A stretch of DNA of 64,000 nucleotides from Paenibacillus taiwanensis DSM 18679 (GCF_000425125.1 NZ_KE384306.1:707705-771704); one strand, 5' to 3'. Shown: positions 1 through 8,954, counted from the first letter of the stretch. Numbers and translations are program-made. Notes: generated from the letters alone by a model not told the origin.

Positions 1-534
1 TTACAATCGTGGCGTTCACAGATCGGTTATGTTTCTCAAGAGAGCCCTTTAGTTGATGGGACGATTCGGGATAATATATGTTATGGCATGGATCAGGAAG
101 TATCACAGCAACAACTGGAGCGGGCAGCTGAAATGGCTTACGCTGACGGATTTATTCGAGAATTGACCGACGGATATGAGACAGAAGTTGGCGAACGCGG
201 TATTAAGTTGTCTGGTGGTCAGCGGCAACGGATTGCTATTGCGCGAGCTTTGCTGCGCAACCCTCAAATTCTAATGCTGGATGAAGCGACATCTAGTCTG
301 GACAGCAGATCCGAGATTGTCGTACAGAAAGCTCTCCACAACTTGATGAAAGGTCGAACCACGTTAGTGATTGCGCATCGATTATCAACTGTAGTGGATG
401 CAGACCAGATTTTATTTATAGAGAAGGGGAAACTGACTGGCAGCGGTAACCATCATAAGTTGTTAGAAAGCCATGCTATGTATCGTGAATTTGCAAACCA
501 GCAATTGCGCGTACAAGAGCAGCACAGTTCATAA
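1..534 (+). CDS. ABC transporter ATP-binding protein, 3' part (exporter type)
   Basis: The frame is open from base 1, so the gene begins upstream of the window. The visible 177 residues are the C-terminal half of an ABC ATPase. A Q-loop region ([10 protein letters not shown]) is followed by the signature motif LSGGQRQR, Walker [14 protein letters not shown] and the H-loop IAHRLSTV. The Q-loop and LSGGQ spacing fits an ABCB/MsbA-like exporter in which membrane and ATPase parts are fused, but the membrane part is not visible. The substrate is unknown. A two-component system follows after 31 bases and may sense the same compound. Family call is firm; transported molecule is not known. Confidence 0.93.
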   Translation, partial: LQSWRSQIGYVSQESPLVDGTIRDNICYGMDQEVSQQQLERAAEMAYADGFIRELTDGYETEVGERGIKLSGGQRQRIAIARALLRNPQILMLDEATSSLDSRSEIVVQKALHNLMKGRTTLVIAHRLSTVVDADQILFIEKGKLTGSGNHHKLLESHAMYREFANQQLRVQEQHSS

Positions 535-565
535 AAGTTATCTCCCTGAAAGGCGGAACATCAGC

Positions 566-1240
566 ATGAACACGATTTTAATCGTTGATGACGATCCACA
601 TATTCGTGAATTAGTGACCGTATTTCTTCAAAAGGAAGGCTTTCGGACAATGGAAGCCGCGGACGGCATTGAGGCAGTACAGTTGATGGAGATGGATAGA
701 GCGGATCTTGTCGTCCTTGATATTATGATGCCGAATATGGATGGATGGGAATTGTGCCGCGAGTTGAAATCTTTATACGACATTCCGCTGCTCATGCTGA
801 CCGCCAAAGGGGAAACCTCGCAAAAAGTTAAAGGTTTTAATTTGGGGACAGACGATTATTTAGTAAAGCCGTTTGATCCGATGGAGTTGGTTGTGCGGGT
901 GAAGGCACTGCTCAAGCGCTACCAGATCGCGGTATCCCATACCGTACAGTTCGGGCATCTTACGATGAATCGCCAAACATTCGAAGTCACCTCGTCCAAG
1001 CAAAAGATTTCACTGCCTATGAAGGAATTTGAGCTTCTATTTAAACTTGGAAGTTATCCTGGCAAGTCTTTTTCGAGAGAGCAGTTGATCGAGGACATTT
1101 GGGGTTACGATTTTGAAGGAAATGAAAGAACACTTGATGTACACATCAATCGTTTGCGTGAACGTTTTCCGGAACAGGAGTATGCGTTTAAAATCAAGAC
1201 AATAAGAGGTTTGGGCTATCGATTAGAGGTGCTGGTATGA
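566..1240 (+). CDS. OmpR/PhoB-type response regulator
   Basis: 224-residue DNA-binding response regulator. The receiver domain (about 1-118) has the acidic DDD cluster at residues 8-10, the phospho-acceptor Asp52 in VVLDIMMP, and the conserved Lys in LVKPFDP. A winged-helix output domain (about 128-222) ends in the typical IRGLGYRLE. An open frame extends upstream to 473, but the ATG at 566 is chosen because it starts exactly at the receiver domain and has AAGGCGG about nine bases before it. It overlaps the histidine kinase gene by four bases (ATGA), so the two are translationally coupled. Target genes are unknown; the ABC exporter just upstream is a candidate. Confidence 0.95.
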   Translation: MNTILIVDDDPHIRELVTVFLQKEGFRTMEAADGIEAVQLMEMDRADLVVLDIMMPNMDGWELCRELKSLYDIPLLMLTAKGETSQKVKGFNLGTDDYLVKPFDPMELVVRVKALLKRYQIAVSHTVQFGHLTMNRQTFEVTSSKQKISLPMKEFELLFKLGSYPGKSFSREQLIEDIWGYDFEGNERTLDVHINRLRERFPEQEYAFKIKTIRGLGYRLEVLV

Positions 1241-2364
1241 GGCTGAGACTACGTCTTAAGAAGCTGAAGGCCAATAAGATGTGGCGAGCATGTAAACTAG
1301 CATTTAGCATTATGGTCATTTTGCTGTTTATACTTGCGTCGTGGTCTATTTCCTATTTCATTACACCTTATTTGATAAACTGGGCAGGATGGAGTGTTAC
1401 AGACTACTGGGCTTTTGTTTTGGTTTGTATTGTGGCATTGCTGCTGTTGGGCGCAGTTATTGGCATATTATTTCCATTAGCACGCAACAAACATTTGGCA
1501 TTTTACCAATCAATCGTTGATGCCGTTAAACAAATATCTCGTGGTGATTTTGATGTTAAAATTAAGCCGCATGAGGATTTTGAGGATGAGTATGGCGCCT
1601 TGGTAGAAAGCATTAACCATATGGCGGGTGAACTGGGACAGATGGAGAGAATGCGTCAAGAATTTATTTCGAATGTTTCCCATGAAATTCAGTCACCTTT
1701 AACGTCCATTCGTGGGTTTGCACGCGTCTTGCAAAACGAGGAGCTTACTGAGGATGAACGCCAACATTATTTGTACATTATTGAGATGGAAACGATGCGT
1801 TTATCTAAATTAAGCGATAATTTGCTAAAGCTAACGTCATTAGAATCGGACCATCATCCGATGGAGCCGGTATTGTTCCGGTTGGACAGCCAGATTCGCA
1901 AGCTGATACTAGTTAGTGAGCCACAATGGTCGGCAAAAGAGCTGGATATTGACCTGAACTTGGCGAAGGTAAGCATTAAGGCAGATGAAGAGATGTTAAG
2001 TCAGGTTTGGGTGAATCTGATTCATAATGCAATCAAGTTTACACCAGACAATGGTTCCATTCGAATCGATATGAAGAAGTCTGATGCCTATGTGGAAGTG
2101 GTTGTGCAAGATAGTGGTATCGGTATTAAAGCTGATCAGTTGCCACACGTGTTTGAACGGTTTTTTAAGGCAGACGTATCACGTAATCGTACGCAAGGTG
2201 GCAATGGGTTAGGGTTGTCCATTGTGCAAAAGATTGTACAGCTTCATAAAGGCACAATTGCCGTGGTAAGCACTAGAGGAGTAGGGTCAACTTTTACAGT
2301 GAAGTTGCCGCTTTGTATGGTGGATGAGGGGGTACCGGTTGTGCGTAATTCCCCGCCGAAATAA
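1237..2364 (+). CDS. Membrane sensor histidine kinase
   Basis: 375-residue partner of the preceding response regulator. Two membrane segments (about 20-45 and 58-80) are separated by only a short outside loop, so there is almost no external sensor domain; this is typical of kinases that sense within the membrane or through an associated transporter. A HAMP linker follows. The HisKA domain has the phospho-acceptor His near residue 149 in NVSHEIQSP, then an HATPase domain with N box NLIHNAIKF, G1 DSGIGI and G2 GGNGLGLSI. The short-loop architecture beside an ABC exporter recalls antibiotic-sensing kinases of Firmicutes, which is an inference. Confidence 0.94.
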   Translation: MRLRLRLKKLKANKMWRACKLAFSIMVILLFILASWSISYFITPYLINWAGWSVTDYWAFVLVCIVALLLLGAVIGILFPLARNKHLAFYQSIVDAVKQISRGDFDVKIKPHEDFEDEYGALVESINHMAGELGQMERMRQEFISNVSHEIQSPLTSIRGFARVLQNEELTEDERQHYLYIIEMETMRLSKLSDNLLKLTSLESDHHPMEPVLFRLDSQIRKLILVSEPQWSAKELDIDLNLAKVSIKADEEMLSQVWVNLIHNAIKFTPDNGSIRIDMKKSDAYVEVVVQDSGIGIKADQLPHVFERFFKADVSRNRTQGGNGLGLSIVQKIVQLHKGTIAVVSTRGVGSTFTVKLPLCMVDEGVPVVRNSPPK

Positions 2365-2404
2365 GAAGCAACACAATAAGTCTCCGCTTCGAATTTAGTA
2401 TCTA

Positions 2405-2917
2405 TTATTTCCTGCGAGGTATCGTTAAAGATGACCATTCATCGGCTCGGAGCAGCTTGGCCACGTAAATGATCTGTCCGACATGGTACGCATAATGGGA
2501 CAATTGACGTTCAATGGCCTGCAAGACGGTATGTGGCTGCTGCCGAATGAATACCGTATGCTGTAGGTGTTCTGGACTTAATTGTTCCACTGTTCCGAGC
2601 AATACTTCCCACCCTTGATTCCAGATGTCTAATAGTTCGGGTTTGGTCCACATTTGCAACTCAAATTCACAATCCCGATTTCGGTTCGGTTTCTCTCCAT
2701 CTGTTGTCAGAAAGTCACTCCAGCGTGAAATCATATTACCGCTCATATGCTGGATGATTGTGGCCACACTATTCGAGTCTGCATTCATGCACCAGTTCCA
2801 CTCGTCCTCACTTAATTGGTCAAATGTGCGTTCTGACACCTCTTTTAATTCCACAAACTTCTCCATCACGACTTGTAAATAATGTTCTCCTAGTGAAATG
2901 GACATATCTGATGTCAT
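2405..2917 (-). CDS. DinB-fold protein, DUF1572-like
   Basis: 170-residue soluble protein that reads as the DUF1572 branch of the DinB/YfiT four-helix-bundle superfamily. Residues fitting this are the early IIQHMSGNMISRW stretch and the late SHYAYHVGQIIYVAKLL, which together supply His residues at the usual metal-ligand places. DinB-fold proteins include bacillithiol and mycothiol S-transferases and many uncharacterised stress proteins; the actual reaction cannot be told here. It is convergent with the histidine kinase gene and divergent from a second DinB-fold gene. The GAGGTTGG-type ribosome site precedes the start. Confidence 0.8.
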   Translation of the reverse strand: MTSDMSISLGEHYLQVVMEKFVELKEVSERTFDQLSEDEWNWCMNADSNSVATIIQHMSGNMISRWSDFLTTDGEKPNRNRDCEFELQMWTKPELLDIWNQGWEVLLGTVEQLSPEHLQHTVFIRQQPHTVLQAIERQLSHYAYHVGQIIYVAKLLRADEWSSLTIPRRK

Positions 2918-3231
2918 GAGCCAACCTCCATTAAGCGATATAGGATAAAGACCATAGGATCATGTATCCTATCCATAACTTATCATTGCATAGTCATGAT
3001 GACCAGTTCGTATAATTTCTTGGGGTTATTAATAAAATGAATCACATCCTTAATAAACAATCTTCATGCGAAGAGACATGCAGCTTGAAATGTTTGTGAA
3101 CAAATTGTGAAAAATAAGAGATATTACACAAACAACTGACTAAATGTAAATGTTTTCCTTATCATTCGTTTTAGAACATGTCATATTTTAGTTGATCTAC
3201 CTGCCACACATGATGAAACGGGGGAAAATGA
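2918..3231. other. AT-rich intergenic region between two divergent DinB-fold genes
   Basis: About 314 bases without a coding signal. It must carry the promoters of both flanking divergent genes. Two direct copies of TTGTGAA lie at 3094-3100 and 3105-3111. No hairpin with a T-run, tRNA or convincing sigma-A promoter could be singled out. Confidence 0.5.
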
Positions 3232-3762
3232 GTGAGCACATCACAATTATATCTAATTACGCATAAGGAAGGTTTTACTCCACAAATAGGTCAGTTGGTG
3301 TCGATGATGAATTATGCACGGCACACCACGTTGGAAAGTGTTCAGGGTTGTACAGTTGATGAACTAGACTATCGTATGGATGAAGCTTCAAATTCAATCG
3401 GCTCTTTATTACTTCACGTAGCAGCGATTGAATATGCGTATCAGCGCGAAACATTTGATAACAGGGAGTTGACGGAAGAAGAACTGGAGCTGTGGGGGGC
3501 TGCTCTGGATCTGGGCGAACGTGGTCGTCATATACATGGTAACCCGTTATCTTATTACTTGGAAGCTATGCAAGAAGTAAGGGAGAATACGTTACGTCAA
3601 CTGCAATTGCGCGATGATGATTGGCTGGAACAAACGACTTCGTTCTGGTATAATCAACCAGCAAACCATTACTTCAAATGGTTCCATGTGTTTGAAGATG
3701 AGATTAATCATCGGGGTCAAATCAGATGGATTCGTAAGCGCATACCTAACAGCTATACATAG
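3232..3762 (+). CDS. DinB family protein (DUF664-like)
   Basis: 176-residue four-helix-bundle protein of the DinB superfamily. Visible markers are LLLHVAAIEYAYQ near residue 60 and VFEDEINHRGQIRWIRKR at the C-terminus, giving the three His positions typical of metal-binding DinB proteins. The start is a GTG at 3232 with a GGGGGA ribosome site seven bases before; an ATG at 3228 is in another frame. Its closest named relatives are DUF664 proteins, which include thiol-dependent transferases; the substrate cannot be told. A hairpin terminator follows at 3795. Confidence 0.82.
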   Translation: MSTSQLYLITHKEGFTPQIGQLVSMMNYARHTTLESVQGCTVDELDYRMDEASNSIGSLLLHVAAIEYAYQRETFDNRELTEEELELWGAALDLGERGRHIHGNPLSYYLEAMQEVRENTLRQLQLRDDDWLEQTTSFWYNQPANHYFKWFHVFEDEINHRGQIRWIRKRIPNSYT

Positions 3763-3794
3763 CAGCTAGGCAGACCTAGTAAGGTATACAATGA

Positions 3795-3826
3795 AGGCCG
3801 ACTTCTGATTGCCAGAGGCTCGGCCT
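3795..3826 (+). terminator. Hairpin terminator after the DinB gene
   Basis: AGGCCGA pairs with TCGGCCT, and an inner stem CTTCTG/CAGAGG extends it, followed by ATTTTGATTT. The T-run is interrupted, so strength is uncertain. Confidence 0.55.
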
Positions 3827-3881
3827 ATTTTGATTTCGTTTCGTTATCGACGGTTAAACGAACCACTAACGGAGGTACTCC

Positions 3882-4403
3882 ATGGAAGAAGTTATTGTGG
3901 TAGAATACTCAACTAGTTGGGCGCATGAGTATGAGATAGAGCGTATGAAATTGGAGGAGGCGCTATTAGATCTATCCATCCAGATAGAGCATATAGGCAG
4001 CACCGCAATCAATGGTCTAGGCGCGAAGCCTGTTATAGATATAATGGTGGGAATTACTGAGTTGTCCGTTGTGAAGGAGAGCCATAAGGAGCGTTTGTTG
4101 CAGATCGGTTATGAATATGTGCCTAAACCGGAATTTCCAGACAGGTTATTTTTTCGCCGTGGTAAGTGGAGGGCAGGAACTCATCATCTTCATATGTACC
4201 CGTTGGGAAGCACAGCTTGGTCGAATCAACTATTGTTCCGAAATTACTTGCGTGAGCATTCTCAAGAAGCGCAGCAGTATTATAAGTTAAAAAAACAGCT
4301 TGAGCAGTGCCATAAGTATAACCGAGCTGCTTACACGCGTGGCAAGGACAGTTATATTAAGCAAATACTCCTTAAAGCCGCGGCATCCAAGAAAGTCATA
4401 TAG
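3882..4403 (+). CDS. GrpB-like family protein (UPF0157), predicted nucleotidyltransferase fold
   Basis: 173-residue protein with the GrpB hallmark IEHIGSTAINGLGAKPVIDIMVGI near residues 38-62 and the later HLHMYPLGSTAW and YNRAAYTRGKDSYI motifs. GrpB proteins share the nucleotidyltransferase core (GS...D.D arrangement), and their biological role is unsettled. The start ATG at 3882 follows GGAGGTACTCC. Despite the name it has nothing to do with the GrpE/DnaK system. No partner genes are implied by the context. Confidence 0.9.
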   Translation: MEEVIVVEYSTSWAHEYEIERMKLEEALLDLSIQIEHIGSTAINGLGAKPVIDIMVGITELSVVKESHKERLLQIGYEYVPKPEFPDRLFFRRGKWRAGTHHLHMYPLGSTAWSNQLLFRNYLREHSQEAQQYYKLKKQLEQCHKYNRAAYTRGKDSYIKQILLKAAASKKVI

Positions 4404-4474
4404 GGGTTATGGAACTGCAAGAGATGTTTTTCAAGCTTAAGCCCCTTAACTAGAATAGATTACTCATCTGAACA

Positions 4475-4483
4475 TGATATAAT
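4475..4483 (+). promoter_or_regulatory. Extended -10 promoter candidate for the hydrolase gene
   Basis: TGATATAAT is an extended -10 element with a perfect TATAAT. No good -35 box is visible. It lies about 40 bases before the GTG start at 4524. Confidence 0.5.
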
Positions 4484-4523
4484 CTGTAATTAAATCAGAA
4501 TAGAAGATTCAGGAGGGATTCAT

Positions 4524-5273
4524 GTGCAATACGTGTCACAAGTCGTACATCATGGCGGAACAACGATACATTATTTGGATTCACAACCTGAAAGCAGTTC
4601 TGAGCTCTCGCCATTACTCATTTGTCCAGGTTTATCACAGACAGCAGAAGAGTGTGTCGAATATATGAAACAGCTTCATTCTCGCCGGTGTGTCGTTCTA
4701 TCTTTTCGAGGGCGGGGGAAGAGTGGAACACCAGAAACAGGGTATTCATTGGAGCATCATGTTGCTGACATTGCTGCGGTTGTGGAGCATGCTGGCTTGG
4801 ACCGATTCCATCTGTATGCATATTCACGCGGGGTCTCTTATGCGATTGCTTATGCTATGCAGACCCCAATGACCATATTGTCACTTGCTATACTCGATTA
4901 TCCCGCTGTACATAAACGAATGGAGCAATCTTGGGCTGACGCCTATATTAATGACTACTTAATTCCATTTGGGCGTACAACTCACATTAGAGCTGAGGCT
5001 GTTTACCGCATCCAACAGGAATCCGTGGAGGTGGAACTGCAAGTACCTGCTCACATCCGGTTGCTCGTTATGCGTGGTACTTTAGAAGGATCACTCCTTG
5101 ACGATACTGACCTTAATCGTTATTTGACCAGTCATCCTGATGCTGAAACGGTTCATTTTGCTCACTCCGCCCATGATGTGGAGCACACAGAGGCACATTT
5201 GTTGTATGCTGCGCTCCAACGATTTCTGGCGGACAGCCCTTCAAGTAGCAATCCCGAAAATCACCTTGTATAA
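4524..5273 (+). CDS. Alpha/beta hydrolase
   Basis: 249-residue alpha/beta-hydrolase-fold protein. The nucleophile elbow is AYSRGVSY, in which the first position of the usual G-x-S-x-G is Ala; the catalytic His is most likely in SAHDVEHTEAH near residue 220. An oxyanion-region motif (CPGLSQTAEE) is at residue 34. The GTG at 4524 is chosen as start because AGGAGGG lies six bases before it, while the ATG at 4522 is out of frame. Substrate is unknown (esters, lactones and peptides are all possible). It is followed by an unusual pair of inverted repeats and an FAD enzyme gene. Confidence 0.85.
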   Translation: MQYVSQVVHHGGTTIHYLDSQPESSSELSPLLICPGLSQTAEECVEYMKQLHSRRCVVLSFRGRGKSGTPETGYSLEHHVADIAAVVEHAGLDRFHLYAYSRGVSYAIAYAMQTPMTILSLAILDYPAVHKRMEQSWADAYINDYLIPFGRTTHIRAEAVYRIQQESVEVELQVPAHIRLLVMRGTLEGSLLDDTDLNRYLTSHPDAETVHFAHSAHDVEHTEAHLLYAALQRFLADSPSSSNPENHLV

Positions 5274-5283
5274 TAAATGAAGA

Positions 5284-5319
5284 ATATAGTAAATAAACAT
5301 ATAATTTACTATATGTTTA
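5284..5319 (+). promoter_or_regulatory. Two interleaved perfect inverted repeats before the FAD enzyme gene
   Basis: Repeat A: 11 bases at 5284-5294 (ATATAGTAAAT) match inversely 5304-5314. Repeat B: 10 bases at 5294-5303 (TAAACATATA) match inversely 5310-5319. A and B overlap, so as RNA only one hairpin could form at a time; as DNA they could be operators. They end just before the AAGGTGGTG ribosome site of the gene at 5341. The region is AT-rich, so chance is not excluded. Confidence 0.5.
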
Positions 5320-5340
5320 CAAGGTGGTGAATTTCTATAC

Positions 5341-6792
5341 ATGGTTCATCGTGTAAGACATGCATCAAGGTGGAGGACCTTGGCTGTCGTTATGTTGTAT
5401 GTCATCCTGCTTGCTGGATCGGCTTGGTACCGATTCCATGAAAAAGAGCAGTTAGAGATGACGGATGCTGGACGAGTAATGTCTGCTCGGATCTTTGAAA
5501 CGATAGTCGTCTCAACTGACGCTGATATCCAACAAGCGCTAACTAAGGCGCGACGCCTCCATAAGAAAATATCCATTTCAGGAGCACGGTATAGCCAAGG
5601 GGGCCATATCTTCTACGAAGATGCAATCGTGCTTGATATGCGTGCTTACAATCAAATGCTCAGGCTAGACAAGGCGCATAAGGTGCTGCGAGTACAGAGT
5701 GGAGCGACTTGGGAGCAGGTTCAGGATTATATTAATCCTCACGGTTTTGCTATTCGTATGATGCAGTCTTCCAATATATTTACAGTCGGTGGTTCGATCA
5801 GTGCTAATGTACATGGCCGCGACCCGAATGAAGGTCCGTTAATAGATAGTATCCAATCATTTAGACTTATGACGATGGATGGACGAATCATTCAAGCTAG
5901 CCGTACAGAGAACAAGGAGCTTTTTCGAGCTGTAAATGGGGGATTTGGTTTAATGGGTGTTATTTTGGACGTAGATTTGCAATTGACAGATGATGAGTTG
6001 TATGTGGAGCATATGGTGCCCATGACGTATAAGCAGTTTCCGAAATATGTTGATCAAAATGTGATCTCAAACCCGATGGTAGCATTATCAGTAGCAAGAT
6101 TATCAACGGCTCCCCATTCTTTTTTGACCCAAATGTACACCATTAATTATGAGCGTACAGATGAGCCATTAACACCTGCGTATAGAGAATTGCAGCATCA
6201 ACGTGGTATAGGCACGGCTAAATTTATATTCGGTTTGGCCCGTAAATGGGATTGGGGCAAAAATGTAAGCTGGAAGCTGCAAAAGCAACTGTTCGCTCAT
6301 GAAGAAGGGATGTTCATTTCTCGTAACAATGCGATGCGGCCTGACGTTTCATTTGCAGAATACAAAGATGTGCAGAAGACAGATGTATTACAAGAATACT
6401 TCGTTCCGGTACAACAGTTTGTACCGTTTGTAGATGGTTTAAGACGCATTTTAAAGGAGGAGCAGTTGAATGTTGTTAACATAACGGTGCGATATGTCCC
6501 CAGATCGAGCGCAGCACTGCTTTCGTACGCCAGACAGGACAGCTTTGGCCTCGTGTTGTTAATCAATCATAAAAAAAGCGCTGCCGAATTGAAGCATTTG
6601 CAAGCCGCTACTCAACGACTGGTGGAGCTTTCCTTACAATTTAAAGGGAGCTACTATTTAACGTATTTACCATTTCCGACTAAAGAGCAATTCAGACAGG
6701 CCTATCCGCAGGCGGAGCTGTTTTTCCGCATGAAGCGTAAGTGGGATCCAGAGGAGCTATTTATGAACGAATTTTATGCGAGGTACAAGTAA
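5341..6792 (+). CDS. FAD-binding oxidoreductase (FAD_binding_4 / VAO family), membrane-anchored
   Basis: 483 residues. A hydrophobic N-terminal segment (about 13-30) suggests a membrane anchor or uncleaved signal. The VAO-type FAD domain (about 60-220) shows ISGARYSQGG, VLRVQSGATWEQV and the pyrophosphate-binding TVGGSISANVHGR, then NGGFGLMGVI. The C-terminal part should be the substrate cap, ending in the familiar DPEELF..EFYARY. This resembles the sugar or alditol oxidases and decaprenylphosphoryl-ribose oxidase-like proteins, but the substrate cannot be named. The stop codon directly abuts the ATG of the MFS gene, so the two are probably coupled. Two interleaved inverted repeats lie just upstream. 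Confidence 0.85.
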   Translation: MVHRVRHASRWRTLAVVMLYVILLAGSAWYRFHEKEQLEMTDAGRVMSARIFETIVVSTDADIQQALTKARRLHKKISISGARYSQGGHIFYEDAIVLDMRAYNQMLRLDKAHKVLRVQSGATWEQVQDYINPHGFAIRMMQSSNIFTVGGSISANVHGRDPNEGPLIDSIQSFRLMTMDGRIIQASRTENKELFRAVNGGFGLMGVILDVDLQLTDDELYVEHMVPMTYKQFPKYVDQNVISNPMVALSVARLSTAPHSFLTQMYTINYERTDEPLTPAYRELQHQRGIGTAKFIFGLARKWDWGKNVSWKLQKQLFAHEEGMFISRNNAMRPDVSFAEYKDVQKTDVLQEYFVPVQQFVPFVDGLRRILKEEQLNVVNITVRYVPRSSAALLSYARQDSFGLVLLINHKKSAAELKHLQAATQRLVELSLQFKGSYYLTYLPFPTKEQFRQAYPQAELFFRMKRKWDPEELFMNEFYARYK

Positions 6793-7383
6793 ATGAAGTC
6801 GATTGTTCAGGCACGAACTAGTACATCCAGATGGAGATGGCTTATGCTCTCCCAAAGCATGATGACTTTAGGGGCGGGCATCGTATTTCCATTTTATCTT
6901 ATATTTGTAAAAGAAATCGGTGGCGACTTTACGGAATTTGGCTTGTCCTATGGGCTGTTTACTTTATGTGCAGCCTTACTTAGTATATGGTTTGGCAAAT
7001 CTTCAGACCGTTTCGGCAAAGTCCGTTACTTGGTTATAAGTGCGTGGGGAACGTCCGTGTTGTTTTTACTATTTCCTCTAGTAACAAGTATCGTGCAGAT
7101 CTACGTACTTCAAGTTGTAATGGGGATTTTCGGTGCGATGCAGCGTACTTGTGAACGGGCGCTATTAGCTGATTTGACAGAAAGCGGGCGAAGCGGAGAA
7201 CAGATCGGTACATACCAAGCAGGTGTGTCCATATGCGCGGGGATTGCGGTCATCGCAGGTGGATTCCTGATCGATTTATTTACGCTTGACCTCATGTTTT
7301 ACATAGGCTCCGTCCTATTGTTTGTTAGTGGACTTATGATGCTACGAGTCAAGGAGCTATACGCGCAGGACCATCATACTTAG
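6793..7383 (+). CDS. Half-size MFS transporter-like membrane protein
   Basis: 196 residues with about six membrane segments, the size of one half of a standard major facilitator protein (about 400 residues). The intracellular loop motif between segments 2 and 3 is present as FGKSSDRFGKVRY, matching the conserved G-x-x-x-D-R-x-G-R/K signature. The frame closes cleanly at TAG with no continuing homologous frame downstream, where a methyltransferase gene begins after 88 bases. It could be a genuine half-transporter working as a dimer, or a fixed truncation. The start directly follows the stop of the FAD enzyme gene. Confidence 0.75.
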   Translation: MKSIVQARTSTSRWRWLMLSQSMMTLGAGIVFPFYLIFVKEIGGDFTEFGLSYGLFTLCAALLSIWFGKSSDRFGKVRYLVISAWGTSVLFLLFPLVTSIVQIYVLQVVMGIFGAMQRTCERALLADLTESGRSGEQIGTYQAGVSICAGIAVIAGGFLIDLFTLDLMFYIGSVLLFVSGLMMLRVKELYAQDHHT

Positions 7384-7471
7384 ATGAGCGTCATGCGGTG
7401 ATGTGCGCGATTTGATGCTGAAAATCTAACTTCATTTCATATCGAATCAGATAAAAGAAAGGATGGTACAA

Positions 7472-8242
7472 ATGACCATACTGCAAACACGACCTTTTTC
7501 CCATTATGTATCGGATGCGTTACAGGGGTTTACTGGCTGGGACTTTTCTTATTTAGTCGCCACAGGTCGGATGAGTGAAAGTCCACTCCCTTGGAACTTG
7601 TATACGCTGATCGAACCGCTCGTACGCGATGCCAAGAGCTTGCTTGATATGGGTACAGGAGGCGGTGAATTTCTAAGCCGGCTGGCGCCATTGCCGCCTC
7701 ATACATATGCCACAGAGGGGTATAGGCCCAACGTATCAATTGCAGCAGAAAGATTAAAACCTTGGAACGTTCAGGTCGTCGCTTATGAAGATGAGCAACA
7801 ATTGCCGCTGCCATCTGCTCATTTTGATCTTATTATGAACCGACATGAATCGTTCGCACCACAGGAAGTGTATCGAATGCTGAAGCCTGGCGCTTTGTTT
7901 ATAACTCAGCAGTGCGGCGGTCACAATGATATTGAATTTAACCATATGTTGGGTGCCCCTGATCCGGTGTATAAGGATTGGAGCTTGGAGAGTGCGGCTG
8001 AAGGAGTAAGGGCAGCTGGATTGGAAATAATAGCGCAGCAGGAGCATAAGGGGATCACTCGCTTTTTTGATATAGGTGCTATTATATATTATTTGAACAT
8101 TATCGAATGGCAAGTGGAGAATTTTAGTGTAGAACGTTATGAGCAGCAGCTGCGAAATATTCATGATCAATTGGTGACGAAAGGTTATGTGGACGTGACA
8201 TGCCACAGATTTCTCCTGGCTGCCCGCAAAAAGGAATCGTAA
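7472..8242 (+). CDS. Class I SAM-dependent methyltransferase
   Basis: 256-residue methyltransferase with the SAM-binding motif I LLDMGTGGGEFL near residue 57, an acidic residue after beta-2 (ATEGY), and the motif IV/post-I region FDLIMNRHESF, followed by EVYRMLKPGALFITQQCGG. This is the Methyltransf_11/UbiE-like layout. The ATG at 7472 is preferred over the in-frame ATG at 7463 because the latter overlaps the GAAAGGA ribosome site. Substrate is not evident. A clear terminator follows at 8297, so the gene probably ends its transcription unit. Confidence 0.88.
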   Translation: MTILQTRPFSHYVSDALQGFTGWDFSYLVATGRMSESPLPWNLYTLIEPLVRDAKSLLDMGTGGGEFLSRLAPLPPHTYATEGYRPNVSIAAERLKPWNVQVVAYEDEQQLPLPSAHFDLIMNRHESFAPQEVYRMLKPGALFITQQCGGHNDIEFNHMLGAPDPVYKDWSLESAAEGVRAAGLEIIAQQEHKGITRFFDIGAIIYYLNIIEWQVENFSVERYEQQLRNIHDQLVTKGYVDVTCHRFLLAARKKES

Positions 8243-8296
8243 CTTAGGCCCTCATAGTGGTATAATGATTGTTATGATGCTAGGGAGCGCTTGCTG

Positions 8297-8329
8297 AAGA
8301 CATCAAGAAACGGGAACTTGATGTCTTTT
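8297..8329 (+). terminator. Rho-independent terminator
   Basis: Perfect 11-bp stem AAGACATCAAG / CTTGATGTCTT with a nine-base loop, followed by TTTTGTTTC. It closes the methyltransferase transcription unit. Confidence 0.75.
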
Positions 8330-8414
8330 GTTTCTTATTGAAGAATGACTCAGCAGTCGGTGGCGAACGTGAAGCAGGAACACAGGATCCATCAAGGAGA
8401 GATGAGGTGGTTGC

Positions 8415-8954
8415 ATGAGACTAATTATTCAAGCACTACATTCGGAAAAGATGCTAGACGAGTGGCGGGAAACCTTTAAGACACACGGTGTAGAACGGCC
8501 AGAAGGTTATTTCGAGCGTTGTTATGACGAATGTAATCAAGGCGAGCGTGTTAGTCTTCTGGCGTACGTTGACGATAAGCTAGCCGGATGCATTCACTTA
8601 AAGTTGATATCTGATTATGCTTATTTTGCCTTACATGATGTTCCTGAAATTAATGATTTATTTGTATTTCCTGTTTATCGACGTTTAGGAGTTGCCACCC
8701 GTCTAATTAGCGAGCTTGAGTTAGAAGCGGTGAATAGAGGCAAAAACTATGTCGGTATCGGTGTGGGATTATATCCTGATTACGGGCCTGCCCAGAGATG
8801 TTACGCTCGACTTGGTTATGTACCAGATGGAAAAGGTATTCAATATAACAATCACACGGTAACACCTGGCGCAACAGTATGTGTTGATGATGACTTGCTT
8901 ATCTACTTGGCGAAGCCGCTTGCAGAGCATCAGGATCATGTTCCTTATGATTAA
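8415..8954 (+). CDS. GNAT family N-acetyltransferase
   Basis: 179 residues with the GNAT acetyl-CoA loop: beta-4 INDLFVFPVYRRLGVATRLI contains the R/Q-x-x-G-x-A/G type motif (RRLGVA), and motif B follows as YPDYGPAQRCYARLGYVPDGKG. The VSLLAYVDDKLAGCIHL strand before it is typical. The start ATG has a GGAGAGATGAGG ribosome region. Substrate unknown; small-molecule amine or ribosomal protein acetylation are both possible. Flanked by terminators on both sides, so it is a single-gene unit. Confidence 0.88.
   Translation: MRLIIQALHSEKMLDEWRETFKTHGVERPEGYFERCYDECNQGERVSLLAYVDDKLAGCIHLKLISDYAYFALHDVPEINDLFVFPVYRRLGVATRLISELELEAVNRGKNYVGIGVGLYPDYGPAQRCYARLGYVPDGKGIQYNNHTVTPGATVCVDDDLLIYLAKPLAEHQDHVPYD

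Noticed and set aside
3882-4403. GrpB-like gene as a nucleotide-exchange partner of Hsp70
   Set aside because: GrpB (UPF0157) is unrelated to GrpE despite the name, and the Hsp70 gene lies far away.
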